Shown one piece after another: positions 1 to 7,323 of a DNA stretch of 8,385 bases. The notes under the pieces were generated by a model. The model made no database searches. It worked only from the letters and a program-made list of their open reading frames with translations, and was not told the DNA's origin. The DNA comes from Simkania sp. (GTDB lineage Bacteria > Chlamydiota > Chlamydiia > Chlamydiales > Simkaniaceae). The translations under genes and the position numbers were made by a program. Numbering within the stretch: position 1 is the first letter of the stretch; each line of letters starts with the position of its first letter. The stretch spans positions 1 to 8,385 of the forward strand of contig JANQSR010000015.1 in NCBI GenBank assembly GCA_028279205.1. Reading direction: 5' to 3'.

Positions 1-1
1 C

Positions 2-928
2 GATACGGTTGTCTACTCCGAATCGGATGACCGTGTGACCGAGATTCCCGAAAGAGACCATTGCTTGCTCGGGCAGACCCCTCAGAGCTTTTCCTACCCA
101 CTCATTTTAAAGGCGCATGAGCAAACAAGCGTTCAAACCGCATCGGATGACTGTGGCCTTGTTTTAAAATTAGGAGGCTCTGTTCATATTGTTCCTGGAT
201 CCCCAACAAACATCAAAATCACAAATCCTTTTGACCTTTCTTTGGCCGAGCAGCTACTCCATTTGCAATGCGATCTTACGGATGACTCCCCTTCACTTGA
301 AGGGAAAGTTTACGCAATTACTGGTGGAACGGGTGGGATTGGCAGATCACTTGCCACTCTTTTAAAACAAAAAGGGGCTAAAACGGTGATCATATCCAGA
401 TCCTCTTCTGAATTCCCCGTTGATTTGACCCATTTTCAACGCGTTTCGAGTACGTTTAAAGAAATCCGAGACCAGCATGGCCTAATAGATGGTCTCATTA
501 ATTGTGTAGGCCGCCTCGTCATAAAACCTTTCAATGAGCTCTCATCACAAGAGATCGACCAATTAGTTCATATCAATTTACATACGTTTTTGTATAGCTG
601 CCACTGCGTGGCTCTGAAAAAGGGGGGGCATATTCTCAACCTTTCTTCTTCCTCTTTTTCATATGGAAGAAAAGATTACGCCATCTACGCAGCTGTGAAA
701 GCGGCCATCGTTAACTTCACTCAAGGGCTTGCAAAAGAGCATCCTGATCTGATGATCAATGTGATGGTGCCTCAAAGAACGCGCACACCTATGCGCCTTA
801 AAAATTTTCCCAAGGAGGATCCCATCACGCTTCTCTCTGCTCAAAGCGTTGCGCAAAAAATCGTTCAAGTGTTGCAAACAGAGCGCATCAGCGGAAAAAC
901 GATCGAGGTGCGCAAAGAGGGTTTTTAA
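2..928 (+). CDS. Bifunctional cytidylyltransferase / short-chain dehydrogenase (C-terminal part; 5' end outside window)
   Basis: The frame is open to the left edge, so the GTG at 35 is unlikely to be the true start and residues below are numbered from it only for convenience. Residues 1-77 match the end of an IspD-family cytidylyltransferase: QTPQ (14-17) followed by F19, the DD pair (38-39), and GSPTNIKIT with FDL and AEQLL (55-75). Residues 90-297 form a Rossmann short-chain dehydrogenase: TGGTGGIG (96-103), NCVG (156-159, a variant of NNAG), a serine cluster (204-208), and YAAVK (218-222) with catalytic Tyr and Lys. After it comes PQRTRTPM (246-253), resembling the NPERTxTPM of Bcs1/Acs1 and TarJ-like enzymes. 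This two-domain order is known from Haemophilus Bcs1 (CDP-ribitol synthesis: ribulose-5-phosphate reduction plus CTP transfer). An IspD role in the MEP isoprenoid pathway cannot be excluded, because the substrate-determining part lies outside the window. It ends 37 bases before a convergent phosphoesterase gene. Confidence 0.85.
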   Translation, partial: DTVVYSESDDRVTEIPERDHCLLGQTPQSFSYPLILKAHEQTSVQTASDDCGLVLKLGGSVHIVPGSPTNIKITNPFDLSLAEQLLHLQCDLTDDSPSLEGKVYAITGGTGGIGRSLATLLKQKGAKTVIISRSSSEFPVDLTHFQRVSSTFKEIRDQHGLIDGLINCVGRLVIKPFNELSSQEIDQLVHINLHTFLYSCHCVALKKGGHILNLSSSSFSYGRKDYAIYAAVKAAIVNFTQGLAKEHPDLMINVMVPQRTRTPMRLKNFPKEDPITLLSAQSVAQKIVQVLQTERISGKTIEVRKEGF

Positions 929-965
929 GGGGCGGTCAGACGGAAGCAAAATAGATAACTGTGAT

Positions 966-1721
966 TTACCCAAGATTTAGGGGGGAAAAATTTAAATAGT
1001 CAGCGGAGACGAGGAGGTACAAGATTTGATTCTTTCTTCCAAAAATTGATCCGCCCATTTTTACATTATGGAGATGACCAAAGACACAAATATCTACTCT
1101 GTGTTTTTCCAAAATTCTTGATGCACGCGAATCTTCTAAATCAAGACCAATTGGGGGGTAATGTGTCATTGCGATCCGAAGACGAGCTTTTTGATCGAGC
1201 TGCTTTAGACTGATTTCAAGCCGATTGAGCTCTCTTTCAAAAATTTTCATATTTTGCTGCTCTTGCCCGAAAGAATTCTCTTCTCTCTTTTTCCCCACTA
1301 AGGAGGTCTTTACCTCTTCGATGATAGGCTCGAAGCTGTACTCATCAGAGTCCCACAAACGAGTCCCCCCGACCGAAACACCATTCCAGTTAAAAACGGT
1401 GTTGTGGACAAACTGAATAGAGGGGGGAAGTCTCTCTCTTAATTGCTTATTTGAAGGCCACCAATAATCGTGATTCCCCTTGAGAATCACTTTGGTACCA
1501 GCAAGCTGGTCGATCCAACGCAGATCGATCAACGCTTCATCTAAATGGCTTGCCCACGAAATATCCCCAGGCAATAAGACCAGATCCCCCTTTCCAACCT
1601 GTCTGCTCCAGTTTTCTTCGATCCGTTTGACATACTCCTTCCAGGAAGAGCCAAACACTTCCATACTTTTTTCTGGAACGGAAAGAGCCAGATGAAGATC
1701 CGCAAGAGCCCAAATACGCAT
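966..1721 (-). CDS. Calcineurin-like metallophosphoesterase (COG1768-type phosphohydrolase)
   Basis: A 251-residue cytosolic protein with the complete metal-binding set of calcineurin-like phosphoesterases: DLH (8-10), GDISW (52-56), GNHDYWW (82-88), THYPP (186-190) and GHLH (215-218). The GNHDYWW form, the GTRLW segment (119-123), LEDS (195-198) and the terminal SADYLNF fit the small bacterial COG1768 family of predicted phosphohydrolases, whose substrate is not established. The ATG at 1721 is preferred over a TTG at 1739 because GGAG lies a few bases upstream and the protein then begins MRIWALADLH, as in relatives. Residues about 143-180 are charged and rich in Glu, Gln and Lys, possibly a coiled insert. 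There is no signal peptide. It faces the cytidylyltransferase/SDR gene tail to tail. From memory, Chlamydia has a similar pair (yaeI next to ispD). Function beyond metal-dependent phosphoester hydrolysis is not readable from the sequence. Confidence 0.87.
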   Translation of the reverse strand: MRIWALADLHLALSVPEKSMEVFGSSWKEYVKRIEENWSRQVGKGDLVLLPGDISWASHLDEALIDLRWIDQLAGTKVILKGNHDYWWPSNKQLRERLPPSIQFVHNTVFNWNGVSVGGTRLWDSDEYSFEPIIEEVKTSLVGKKREENSFGQEQQNMKIFERELNRLEISLKQLDQKARLRIAMTHYPPIGLDLEDSRASRILEKHRVDICVFGHLHNVKMGGSIFGRKNQILYLLVSADYLNFSPLNLG

Positions 1722-1810
1722 TAAATCTCCACTTCGCAAGTAGCGATTCCCTCTCCTTATTTTTGCAAAAGATGGCCTTAAAAGAAAATCCCTAAAGACT
1801 TTCCTATTAT

Positions 1811-1838
1811 ATTATAGTTCTCTCTTTCAGAGAGAACT
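1811..1838. promoter_or_regulatory. 9-bp inverted repeat abutting a TATAAT box, between divergent genes
   Basis: AGTTCTCTC (1816-1824) and GAGAGAACT (1830-1838) form a perfect 9-bp stem with loop TTTCA, in the gap between the divergent phosphoesterase (-) and pseudopilin (+) genes. Minus-strand TATAAT (1811-1816) touches the repeat and could be the -10 box of the phosphoesterase, but no good -35 is visible 16-18 bases beyond it. The repeat could be an operator. On the plus strand only four T's follow the stem, so a terminator is less likely, and there is no plus-strand gene immediately upstream to terminate. Confidence 0.35.
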
Positions 1839-1894
1839 TTTGCGAAATATGATCCCAAAGGTTAAAATGAGCCTGAAATATCAAGAAGAGTTTG

Positions 1895-2350
1895 GTGAAA
1901 AAACGTACATTTGTCTTGTTAGAGCTTTTTATCGCTATTGCTCTTGTCTCTCTTGTTTCTCCTCCCCTTGTGCGTGGGATCGCTCTCTATCTGAACAAAC
2001 AGAAAGAAGAGCTTCTCAAATTGGAGAAAGAGAGGAGAGTCGAAGAGCTTTTTTATCAAGTTTGTGAAAATCTCAATGAAAACCACGTCTTAGAAAAGAT
2101 TTCGCAAAAATCTGTGAACGCGACCTACCCCGAAAAACCGAAGCCGATTACGTTCGACCTCGGAAGCCTTGGAAAGGAAAAGCTCTTCTGGCACTACCAC
2201 CTTTACACAAAATGCAAAGTAGGAAGTCTAAGAAAGCTCCGCTTCAAAATCTGTTTCCTCAAACATCCCGAAGCGAAGTGTGGTGTGGCTAGCGCATTTC
2301 AAAAAGCTGAGTATGGCTTCATTCTTGCAGGTGAGAAGGAAAAGAGATAA
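1895..2350 (+). CDS. Type II secretion pseudopilin-like protein (noncanonical cleavage site)
   Basis: A 151-residue protein starting MKKRTFVLLELFIAIALVSL. This is a class III (prepilin) leader: a short basic leader, then a hydrophobic helix with Glu at +5 (E10 if cleavage follows residue 5). The usual Gly at -1 is replaced by Thr. The helix covers residues 6-31 and is followed by a Lys/Glu-rich amphipathic stretch (34-48), as in pilin alpha-1 helices. The rest is a small basic globular domain with four Cys (C56, C73 region and two near the end; C positions approximate). Start: an in-frame stop lies at 1874-1876, leaving only TTG 1892 or GTG 1895. GTG is preferred because GAAGAG lies 4 bases upstream and the second pseudopilin has the same GTGAAAAAACG beginning. 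The specific class (H, I or J type) cannot be assigned. It may correspond to poorly annotated genes near gspG in Chlamydia, but that is inference. Confidence 0.65.
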   Translation: MKKRTFVLLELFIAIALVSLVSPPLVRGIALYLNKQKEELLKLEKERRVEELFYQVCENLNENHVLEKISQKSVNATYPEKPKPITFDLGSLGKEKLFWHYHLYTKCKVGSLRKLRFKICFLKHPEAKCGVASAFQKAEYGFILAGEKEKR

Positions 2351-2433
2351 TATTCTGTTGCTTAAAAAAGAGATGATCAAATAGAGTGGACGAGTGATAT
2401 GTTTTTTTTAAAGACCTTTGCCACTTATTTGTT

Positions 2434-4311
2434 ATGAAAAAGGACCCAGAGCCGTTTCGCCCTTTTGTTGATCCTAAAGAAAATCAAAGAGAGTTTTCTT
2501 TTCGCGCGACCGTTTTAGGCCTAATTCTTGCCGTTTTTTTTGCTGTCGGGAACGCCTACCTCGGGCTTAAAGTTGGAATGACCATCTCCGCTTCTGTTCC
2601 TGCAGCTGTGATCTCGATGTCGGTTTTGCGTATCTTTTGCAAAAAAGTGACCATTTTGGAAAACAACGTCGTTCAAACGATGGCAGCGATTGGAGAGGCG
2701 ATTGCAGCGGGATCGGTTTTCACGATCCCCGCTCTCTTCTTGCTTGGAGAAAGACCCCCCATTCTGAATATCTTTTTGATCGCCTTTCTGGGAGGAATTT
2801 TGGGTGTGCTATTCATGATTCCGATGCGACGCTACATTATCGTGCAAGAACACGGCACTCTCCCCTTTCCGGAAGGAACCGCTTGCGCAGAAATTTTAAA
2901 AGCGGGGCGTGAAGGGCACCCCAACGCCGCGCTCGCTATTTGGGGCTTTCTTGCAGGGGCTGCTTATAGGGCATTTATTGGTCTGTTTTACCTGTGGAAT
3001 GAGACAATTGGCTTGATCATTAAAAAATACGCAAATGCTGAGGTTAGCTTAGAAGGTGCCCCTTCCCTTTTGGGGGTGGGCTACATTATCGGACCACGTA
3101 CCGCGGCGGTTCTCTTCGCTGGTGGTGGGTTTGGATGGCTTGTTTTGATTCCCCTCATCAAAACATTTGGGCAGGGTGGAGCCATTGTGTTCCCCTCCAC
3201 CATTCCAATCAGTGAGATGGCGGCCGATGCCATTTGGTCTAATTATATCCGCTATATTGGTGCGGGAGCCATTGCCTTCGGCGGACTATCGGCTCTTTTT
3301 AAAATCCTTCCTGTCATCCGAAAAACAATTGTTGAAATGTTTAAAGAGCTCTTTAATCTCTTCGGGAAAAGAGAGAAAGAGAGCGGCGTGCGTACCGAGC
3401 GGGATATCCCCCTTTTTTATCTGCTTTTAGGATCAATTGCGATTGTCTTGTTTTTTTGGCTTTACCCTGGATTCCACCTCAATATTATCACGATTCTTGT
3501 CTTGGTCATTCTAGGGTTCTTCTTCGTGGCGGTCATCTCAATCACCGTGGGGATTGTGGGCAGCTCTTCAAGTCCCGTTTCTGGCGTGACCATCACGACT
3601 CTTTTGATCACCTGTTTGATCTTGGTCGGGATTGGCTGGACCGATAGGCTTTACCTGCTGGGAGCAATTACCATGAGCGCGGTCGTCAATATTGCCATCA
3701 GCACAGGATCAACCACTGCTCAAGATCTCAATACGGGGTTCCTCCTGGGAGCAACGCCACGCTCCCTACAGCTTGCTGAAATTTTAGGGTTGATATTGCC
3801 ATCAGTTGGAATCGGATTTGTTCTCTACCTCTTGAACGATTCCTACGGTTTTGGAAGTGAGCAGCTGCCTGCACCACAAGCAACCTTGATTACCCTGATT
3901 GCAGATGGAATCATTGCACAGAAATTACCCATCATCTTGGTCATTTTCGGGGCTGTCCTCGGTCTTCTCGTCTTCTTGATGCGAGTGCCCGTTTTGGCCT
4001 GGTCTGTTGGGCTCTATCTGCCCCTCTCTTTGAGTACGACAGTTCTTTTTGGGGGGATCATTTGCGCAATTGTTAAACTCCTATCAAAAGAGAAGGGATC
4101 AGGCGAAAGGGGAGTTCTCTGTTCCTCAGGTCTTGTCGCAGGTGATGCTTGTATGGGAGTTTTGGTCGCACTCTTGGCCGCTTTGGGAGTTGTTTCCATC
4201 TCCAGAAAACCCCTCTTAGATGATGGAGTTGGTCTCTTTTTCTTCCTCTGTCTTTCTCTTTTCTTGGGGGTGATGGCCTATAAAAAAAGGAAGAGTTCTT
4301 CGCAAAATTGA
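2434..4311 (+). CDS. OPT-family oligopeptide transporter
   Basis: A full-length 625-residue polytopic inner-membrane protein with about 14-16 hydrophobic segments. Signatures of bacterial OPT transporters run in order: PFVDP (10-14); NAYLGLKVGMT with ISAS (40-54); ILENNVVQTMAAIGEA with an FTIPAL segment (74-101); PFPEGTACAEILKAG (144-158); GSSSSPVSGVTITTLL (376-391); TTAQDLNTGFLLGATPR (427-443); and SSGLVAGDACMG (564-575). Family members import oligopeptides or metal-chelate compounds by proton coupling, and the substrate cannot be deduced here. Such uptake would suit an intracellular bacterium that depends on host peptides. The ATG at 2434 has no clear ribosome-binding site (the upstream region is T-rich), but it precedes a typical polar N-terminus. 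The gene stands between two pseudopilin-like genes, 83 bases after the first and 21 before the second. The C-terminal tail is Lys/Ser-rich and cytosolic or periplasmic. Confidence 0.93.
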   Translation: MKKDPEPFRPFVDPKENQREFSFRATVLGLILAVFFAVGNAYLGLKVGMTISASVPAAVISMSVLRIFCKKVTILENNVVQTMAAIGEAIAAGSVFTIPALFLLGERPPILNIFLIAFLGGILGVLFMIPMRRYIIVQEHGTLPFPEGTACAEILKAGREGHPNAALAIWGFLAGAAYRAFIGLFYLWNETIGLIIKKYANAEVSLEGAPSLLGVGYIIGPRTAAVLFAGGGFGWLVLIPLIKTFGQGGAIVFPSTIPISEMAADAIWSNYIRYIGAGAIAFGGLSALFKILPVIRKTIVEMFKELFNLFGKREKESGVRTERDIPLFYLLLGSIAIVLFFWLYPGFHLNIITILVLVILGFFFVAVISITVGIVGSSSSPVSGVTITTLLITCLILVGIGWTDRLYLLGAITMSAVVNIAISTGSTTAQDLNTGFLLGATPRSLQLAEILGLILPSVGIGFVLYLLNDSYGFGSEQLPAPQATLITLIADGIIAQKLPIILVIFGAVLGLLVFLMRVPVLAWSVGLYLPLSLSTTVLFGGIICAIVKLLSKEKGSGERGVLCSSGLVAGDACMGVLVALLAALGVVSISRKPLLDDGVGLFFFLCLSLFLGVMAYKKRKSSSQN

Positions 4312-4332
4312 TTCTAGAGCCCCCTTTGGTGT

Positions 4333-4914
4333 ATGATGGAGAGCGTGAAAAAACGATCTCTGACGCTGATCGAGGTTCTAGTTGCCTTAGGCGTAGCCTC
4401 TGTTTTGCTCTCCTTCCTCTTCCCTTATTTGATCGATGTGATCCGTTTCAAAAAGAATTTGGGAAAAGAGCAGGTACGTATCTTCTCCAAAGCGCATGTT
4501 CAGGCGCGCCTTGGGGGAATTCTTGCCAAGGCTAAAAAGAGAACTTTTAAAACCGAGGAGTCAAAAAAAGTGCCTCTTGAGCTGACCTTCGCATTTAATA
4601 ACAAGGCAGATTTCGAAGAGGGATTTGGTGATCAGGCAACGGCGCACCTCTTTTTTAGTCGGGAAAATTTGGTGCTCAGAGTTGAAGGGGAGGGTAAAAA
4701 AGAGAGAGAAGAGATTTTGATGGAAGGAATTAAAGAGGCAAAATTTATCTTTTCCTACGCAACCAATCAAGGAAAATTAGAGAAAATAGATCGATGGGAT
4801 CGGGATGATTTGCCCCTTTTCTTTTTATTAGAGCTGACATTTCCCAGTAGTGAAAAGGAAACTTTTTATTTCCGTCTAAACTCTTCAAACAGGTTAAAGT
4901 TTGTCCCAAAATGA
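4333..4914 (+). CDS. Type II secretion minor pseudopilin-like protein
   Basis: A 193-residue protein with a prepilin N-terminus: MMESVKKRSLTLIEVLVALG. The hydrophobic helix spans residues 10-37, and Glu at +5 is E14 if cleavage follows S9. Ser replaces the usual Gly at -1, so this cleavage site is atypical, as in the pseudopilin gene at 1895. The remainder (40-193) is a charged domain that reads like a minor pseudopilin of I/J type: an amphipathic helix, then beta-rich stretches such as LELTFAF, NLVLRVEG and LLELTFPS. Starts possible are ATG 4333, ATG 4336 and GTG 4345. The GTG gives MKKRSLTLIE, matching the other pseudopilin leader exactly in length, but the GGAG at 4338 is only 3 bases from it, so the first ATG is listed. 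The gene overlaps the next by 4 bases (ATGA), implying translational coupling. I place it in the inner membrane and periplasm as a pseudopilus tip or adaptor component. Confidence 0.7.
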   Translation: MMESVKKRSLTLIEVLVALGVASVLLSFLFPYLIDVIRFKKNLGKEQVRIFSKAHVQARLGGILAKAKKRTFKTEESKKVPLELTFAFNNKADFEEGFGDQATAHLFFSRENLVLRVEGEGKKEREEILMEGIKEAKFIFSYATNQGKLEKIDRWDRDDLPLFFLLELTFPSSEKETFYFRLNSSNRLKFVPK

Positions 4915-5852
4915 ATTTTTTGCCTTTTGTTCTGATGTTTTTTTTGGTTTTTGGAGCTATTTCAGCCTCTTTCATGTCTGATCACATTATGAATCGAGCT
5001 GAAAGCTTTTCTTATAAAGGACGGGTTCGCTCCTTGCGTATTGCTTACAACGATTATGAAGAGAAGGTTTACGAAACGCTTCGTGCAGCTAGAAAAGCGA
5101 GTCAAAAAAAGACCCGGGGTAGAAATAAAAAGGCGCAAAGCACCGAGGAGAGAGAGGTGGAGCCTTCTGAAAAAGAGTATTTCCGCACCACTCGGAGTGG
5201 GTCTCCGTATGGGGCGATCTATCTAAAAACTCTTTGCACAGGAAGGGGGGATAGGTGGTTAGAAAAAGTTACGATCCATTATTTGAAAAGGGTCTATGCA
5301 AACTCCCATTTTGCCAAAAGCATCAAAGATCAAGAATGGGTTGAAAAGGTTTTTTACTCGATTCTCGAGCAAGAAAGGAGTGCCTATAGAGAGAAAGGTA
5401 AATTTTTGCCTCTAAATAAGCTCTCTATGCCGAATGATCTAAAAGAGGCCTATCACCGTTTGCTTAGGGGAACGGGCACTTTTGATCCTACATTAGAAAA
5501 GGGGTATCTCCCTTTAGATCTATGTATTACATTCAAAGGTTCAAATAGAAAAGCGATCAACATCCATTATGCAAACCGTTTGCTCCTGGAGACTCTCTTT
5601 GGGAAATCGGGATTCTCCCTTATTAAAGCAGAGGAATGGCCTAAGAGTGAGAAATGGCCAAAAGGAGGGCCACGTGAAAAGGCAGGAAAAAGCGCGGCAA
5701 AATACTCTCTAAATTGCAAAGAGCTTAAAAAGCTCTTAAAAGATAAATTTGAGGAGGCCTATTCCCATATTGGCGATACTCCTTACAAAAGGGATCCCAA
5801 AAGGGCTTGTGATCCCGAAACATTCGTTTTTTCCGAAATTGAAAACGAATGA
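4911..5852 (+). CDS. Membrane-anchored protein of unknown function, GspK-like by position
   Basis: A 313-residue protein with no family motif that I recognise. Residues 3-23 (LPFVLMFFLVFGAISASFM and neighbours) form one hydrophobic helix, either a signal anchor or a pilin-type helix without the basic KR leader and +5 Glu. After it come a charged helical region (28-60), a Lys/Arg/Glu-rich low-complexity linker (61-90), and a largely helical domain with conserved-looking Trp/Tyr positions and scattered Cys (near 109, 214, 268 and 299). A Trp/Pro/Lys repeat (EEWPKSEKWPKGG, about 246-258) stands out. It is translationally coupled to the minor pseudopilin before it. In type II secretion operons the gene after the J-type pseudopilin is often GspK, which is about 300 residues, has a hydrophobic start and lacks +5 Glu. 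The length and position fit this, but there is no sequence proof. Its stop is 8 bases from the end of convergent dnaB. Confidence 0.7.
   Translation: MNFLPFVLMFFLVFGAISASFMSDHIMNRAESFSYKGRVRSLRIAYNDYEEKVYETLRAARKASQKKTRGRNKKAQSTEEREVEPSEKEYFRTTRSGSPYGAIYLKTLCTGRGDRWLEKVTIHYLKRVYANSHFAKSIKDQEWVEKVFYSILEQERSAYREKGKFLPLNKLSMPNDLKEAYHRLLRGTGTFDPTLEKGYLPLDLCITFKGSNRKAINIHYANRLLLETLFGKSGFSLIKAEEWPKSEKWPKGGPREKAGKSAAKYSLNCKELKKLLKDKFEEAYSHIGDTPYKRDPKRACDPETFVFSEIENE
5822..5850. terminator. Hairpin at convergent gene junction (possible bidirectional terminator)
   Basis: ATTCGTTTT (5822-5830) pairs with AAAACGAAT (5842-5850), giving a perfect 9-bp stem with an 11-base loop. It overlaps the last codons of the plus-strand gene and lies just beyond the dnaB stop on the other strand. 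The stem is A/T-rich and no long T run follows on either strand, so efficient intrinsic termination is doubtful. Position is the main argument. Confidence 0.35.
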
Positions 5853-5860
5853 TGATCCTT

Positions 5861-7291
5861 TTATCCTATAAAATCTTCCCCCTCTTCCTCCTCTTGACCC
5901 GTGTAGTTGACAAACTGCGCAAACTCTTTCCGGTAGGTCAAATTGACCTTCCCCGTGTTCCCGTGACGATTTTTCCCAATGATAATCTCTCCAAGACCTG
6001 GACTATCCGTTTCATTGTAATACTCTTTGCGAAGGAGAAGCATGACAATATCCGCATCTTGCTCGATAGATCCGGATTCGCGCAGATCGCTCATCATCGG
6101 TCTTTTCCCCGTCCGATCCTCCACCTTTCTCGAAAGCTGCGCACCGCAGAGCACGGGGATATTAAGCTCTCTTGCTAAGTTTTTAAGCATTCGGGAGATT
6201 TCAGAGATTTCAAGGTGTCTGTTATTTGCATCAAAGTTGGAACTTGAACCAGAGAGTAGCTGCAGGTAATCGACAATGAGAAGGTCGATCTGGTACGCCT
6301 CCTTTAGACGGCGTGCACGTGCGCGCAGGTCGCTGATTTTAAGTCCTGGCTGATCATCAATAATCATGTTACACGCCTCCATGTGTTTGACCGCGGCGTG
6401 CACTCTTTGGTAATCGGAACCCTCTATAGAGCCGGTTAATATCTTGCTAGATTCTACTTCTGACTCTGAGCAAATCAACCGATGGATCAGCTGTTCAGCA
6501 CTCATCTCCAGGGAAAAGATGCCAACCGAGAGTCTCTGTTTAAAACAGATGTGAGCAGCGATGCTTAGAGCAAGTGCTGTCTTACCCATACCTGGGCGAC
6601 CAGCAAAGATGATCAAGTTGGAGGGAGCCAGGCCATTGATCATCTTGTCGAGATTGTGGAAACCAGTTGGAATGCCAGTAAAGAGGGAGACCTCCTCCCC
6701 TTTTTCACGAAGAGCGAGGTAGTTTGCTTGCCGATCCTCAAGCTCTTTGAGGTAGGAAAGGCCAGAGGTTGCTTTAAGCCCCGAAAGCACATCTTTGACT
6801 TGAACCCCTACTTGGTAGTTTTTTGTCTGGCTGATCGCGAAGAGCTTGGCTTGAGAGTCATCGAGAAACCCATGAGCGTCGGCAGGCTCTTGTAGAGCCT
6901 CTCTTTCGATCTCTTGAGCCGCGCCGATCAAACGGCGTAAGATCGATTTGCTCAAGATCAGCTCTACATACTCTTCGACATAAGCTGAGGTCCCCGCATA
7001 TTGGGACAAGGTGATCAGATAGGCCATCCCGTTGACCTTTTTAAGCTGATCGGCTCGTTTTAATTCCTCAGAAACAAGAAGGATGTCGGCTGGCTTGTCC
7101 TGTTTGAAGAGCGTTTTTAAGGCGTTGAAAACGATTTGATGCTCGACGTAGTAAAAATCTTTGCTGTCCAAGGCATCAGCAGCAATGTTCATGCTGTTGA
7201 TTTTGGTGAGCATGCTGCCGAGAACCATCATCTCCGACTCTTTCGAATGGGGGGGAACTCTGACTTTTGCTGGAAGATTTTCTGCTTGCAT
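5861..7291 (-). CDS. dnaB: Replicative DNA helicase DnaB
   Basis: A 476-residue hexameric helicase of the replication fork, normal length for the family. The N-terminal DnaB domain (about 11-115) starts with PPHSKESEMMVLGSML and includes DFYYVEHQIVFNAL (45-58). A linker (about 150-205) leads into the RecA-like motor domain. Its motifs are FTGIPTGFHNLDKMINGL (204-221), Walker A GRPGMGKT (231-238), SLEMS (260-264), Walker B LLIVDYLQLL (337-346), DLRESGSIEQDADIV (402-416) and GKNRHGNTG (439-447, with the Lys/Arg pair expected for trans-acting finger residues). The C-terminus ends in an acidic tail (EEEEGEDF). No intein or insertion interrupts it. The ATG at 7291 has no strong Shine-Dalgarno. TATAAC on the minus strand (7300-7305) could be a -10 box but lacks a matching -35. 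An IS200/IS605-like right end finishes about 20-25 bases upstream of the start, so the original upstream region may have been displaced. Confidence 0.97.
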   Translation of the reverse strand: MQAENLPAKVRVPPHSKESEMMVLGSMLTKINSMNIAADALDSKDFYYVEHQIVFNALKTLFKQDKPADILLVSEELKRADQLKKVNGMAYLITLSQYAGTSAYVEEYVELILSKSILRRLIGAAQEIEREALQEPADAHGFLDDSQAKLFAISQTKNYQVGVQVKDVLSGLKATSGLSYLKELEDRQANYLALREKGEEVSLFTGIPTGFHNLDKMINGLAPSNLIIFAGRPGMGKTALALSIAAHICFKQRLSVGIFSLEMSAEQLIHRLICSESEVESSKILTGSIEGSDYQRVHAAVKHMEACNMIIDDQPGLKISDLRARARRLKEAYQIDLLIVDYLQLLSGSSSNFDANNRHLEISEISRMLKNLARELNIPVLCGAQLSRKVEDRTGKRPMMSDLRESGSIEQDADIVMLLLRKEYYNETDSPGLGEIIIGKNRHGNTGKVNLTYRKEFAQFVNYTGQEEEEGEDFIG

Positions 7292-7323
7292 AGGTCGACG
7301 TTATAGATCGATGTGACACTCCC

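Noticed and set aside
659..973. A 104-codon minus-strand frame inside the SDR gene
   Set aside because: It is antisense to a domain with clear SDR motifs, so it is a shadow frame.
2351..2433. Promoter for the OPT transporter (TTGCTT, 18-base gap, TAGAGT)
   Set aside because: Both boxes deviate from consensus at key positions in an A/T-rich region, so the match is not above chance.
4561..4975. Overlapping minus-strand frames of 69 and 76 codons
   Set aside because: They are antisense to the second pseudopilin and the following gene, with no motifs and no start signals.
5861..7291. Intein or frameshift in dnaB
   Set aside because: The helicase motifs are continuous and the length is normal, so there is no insertion or disruption.
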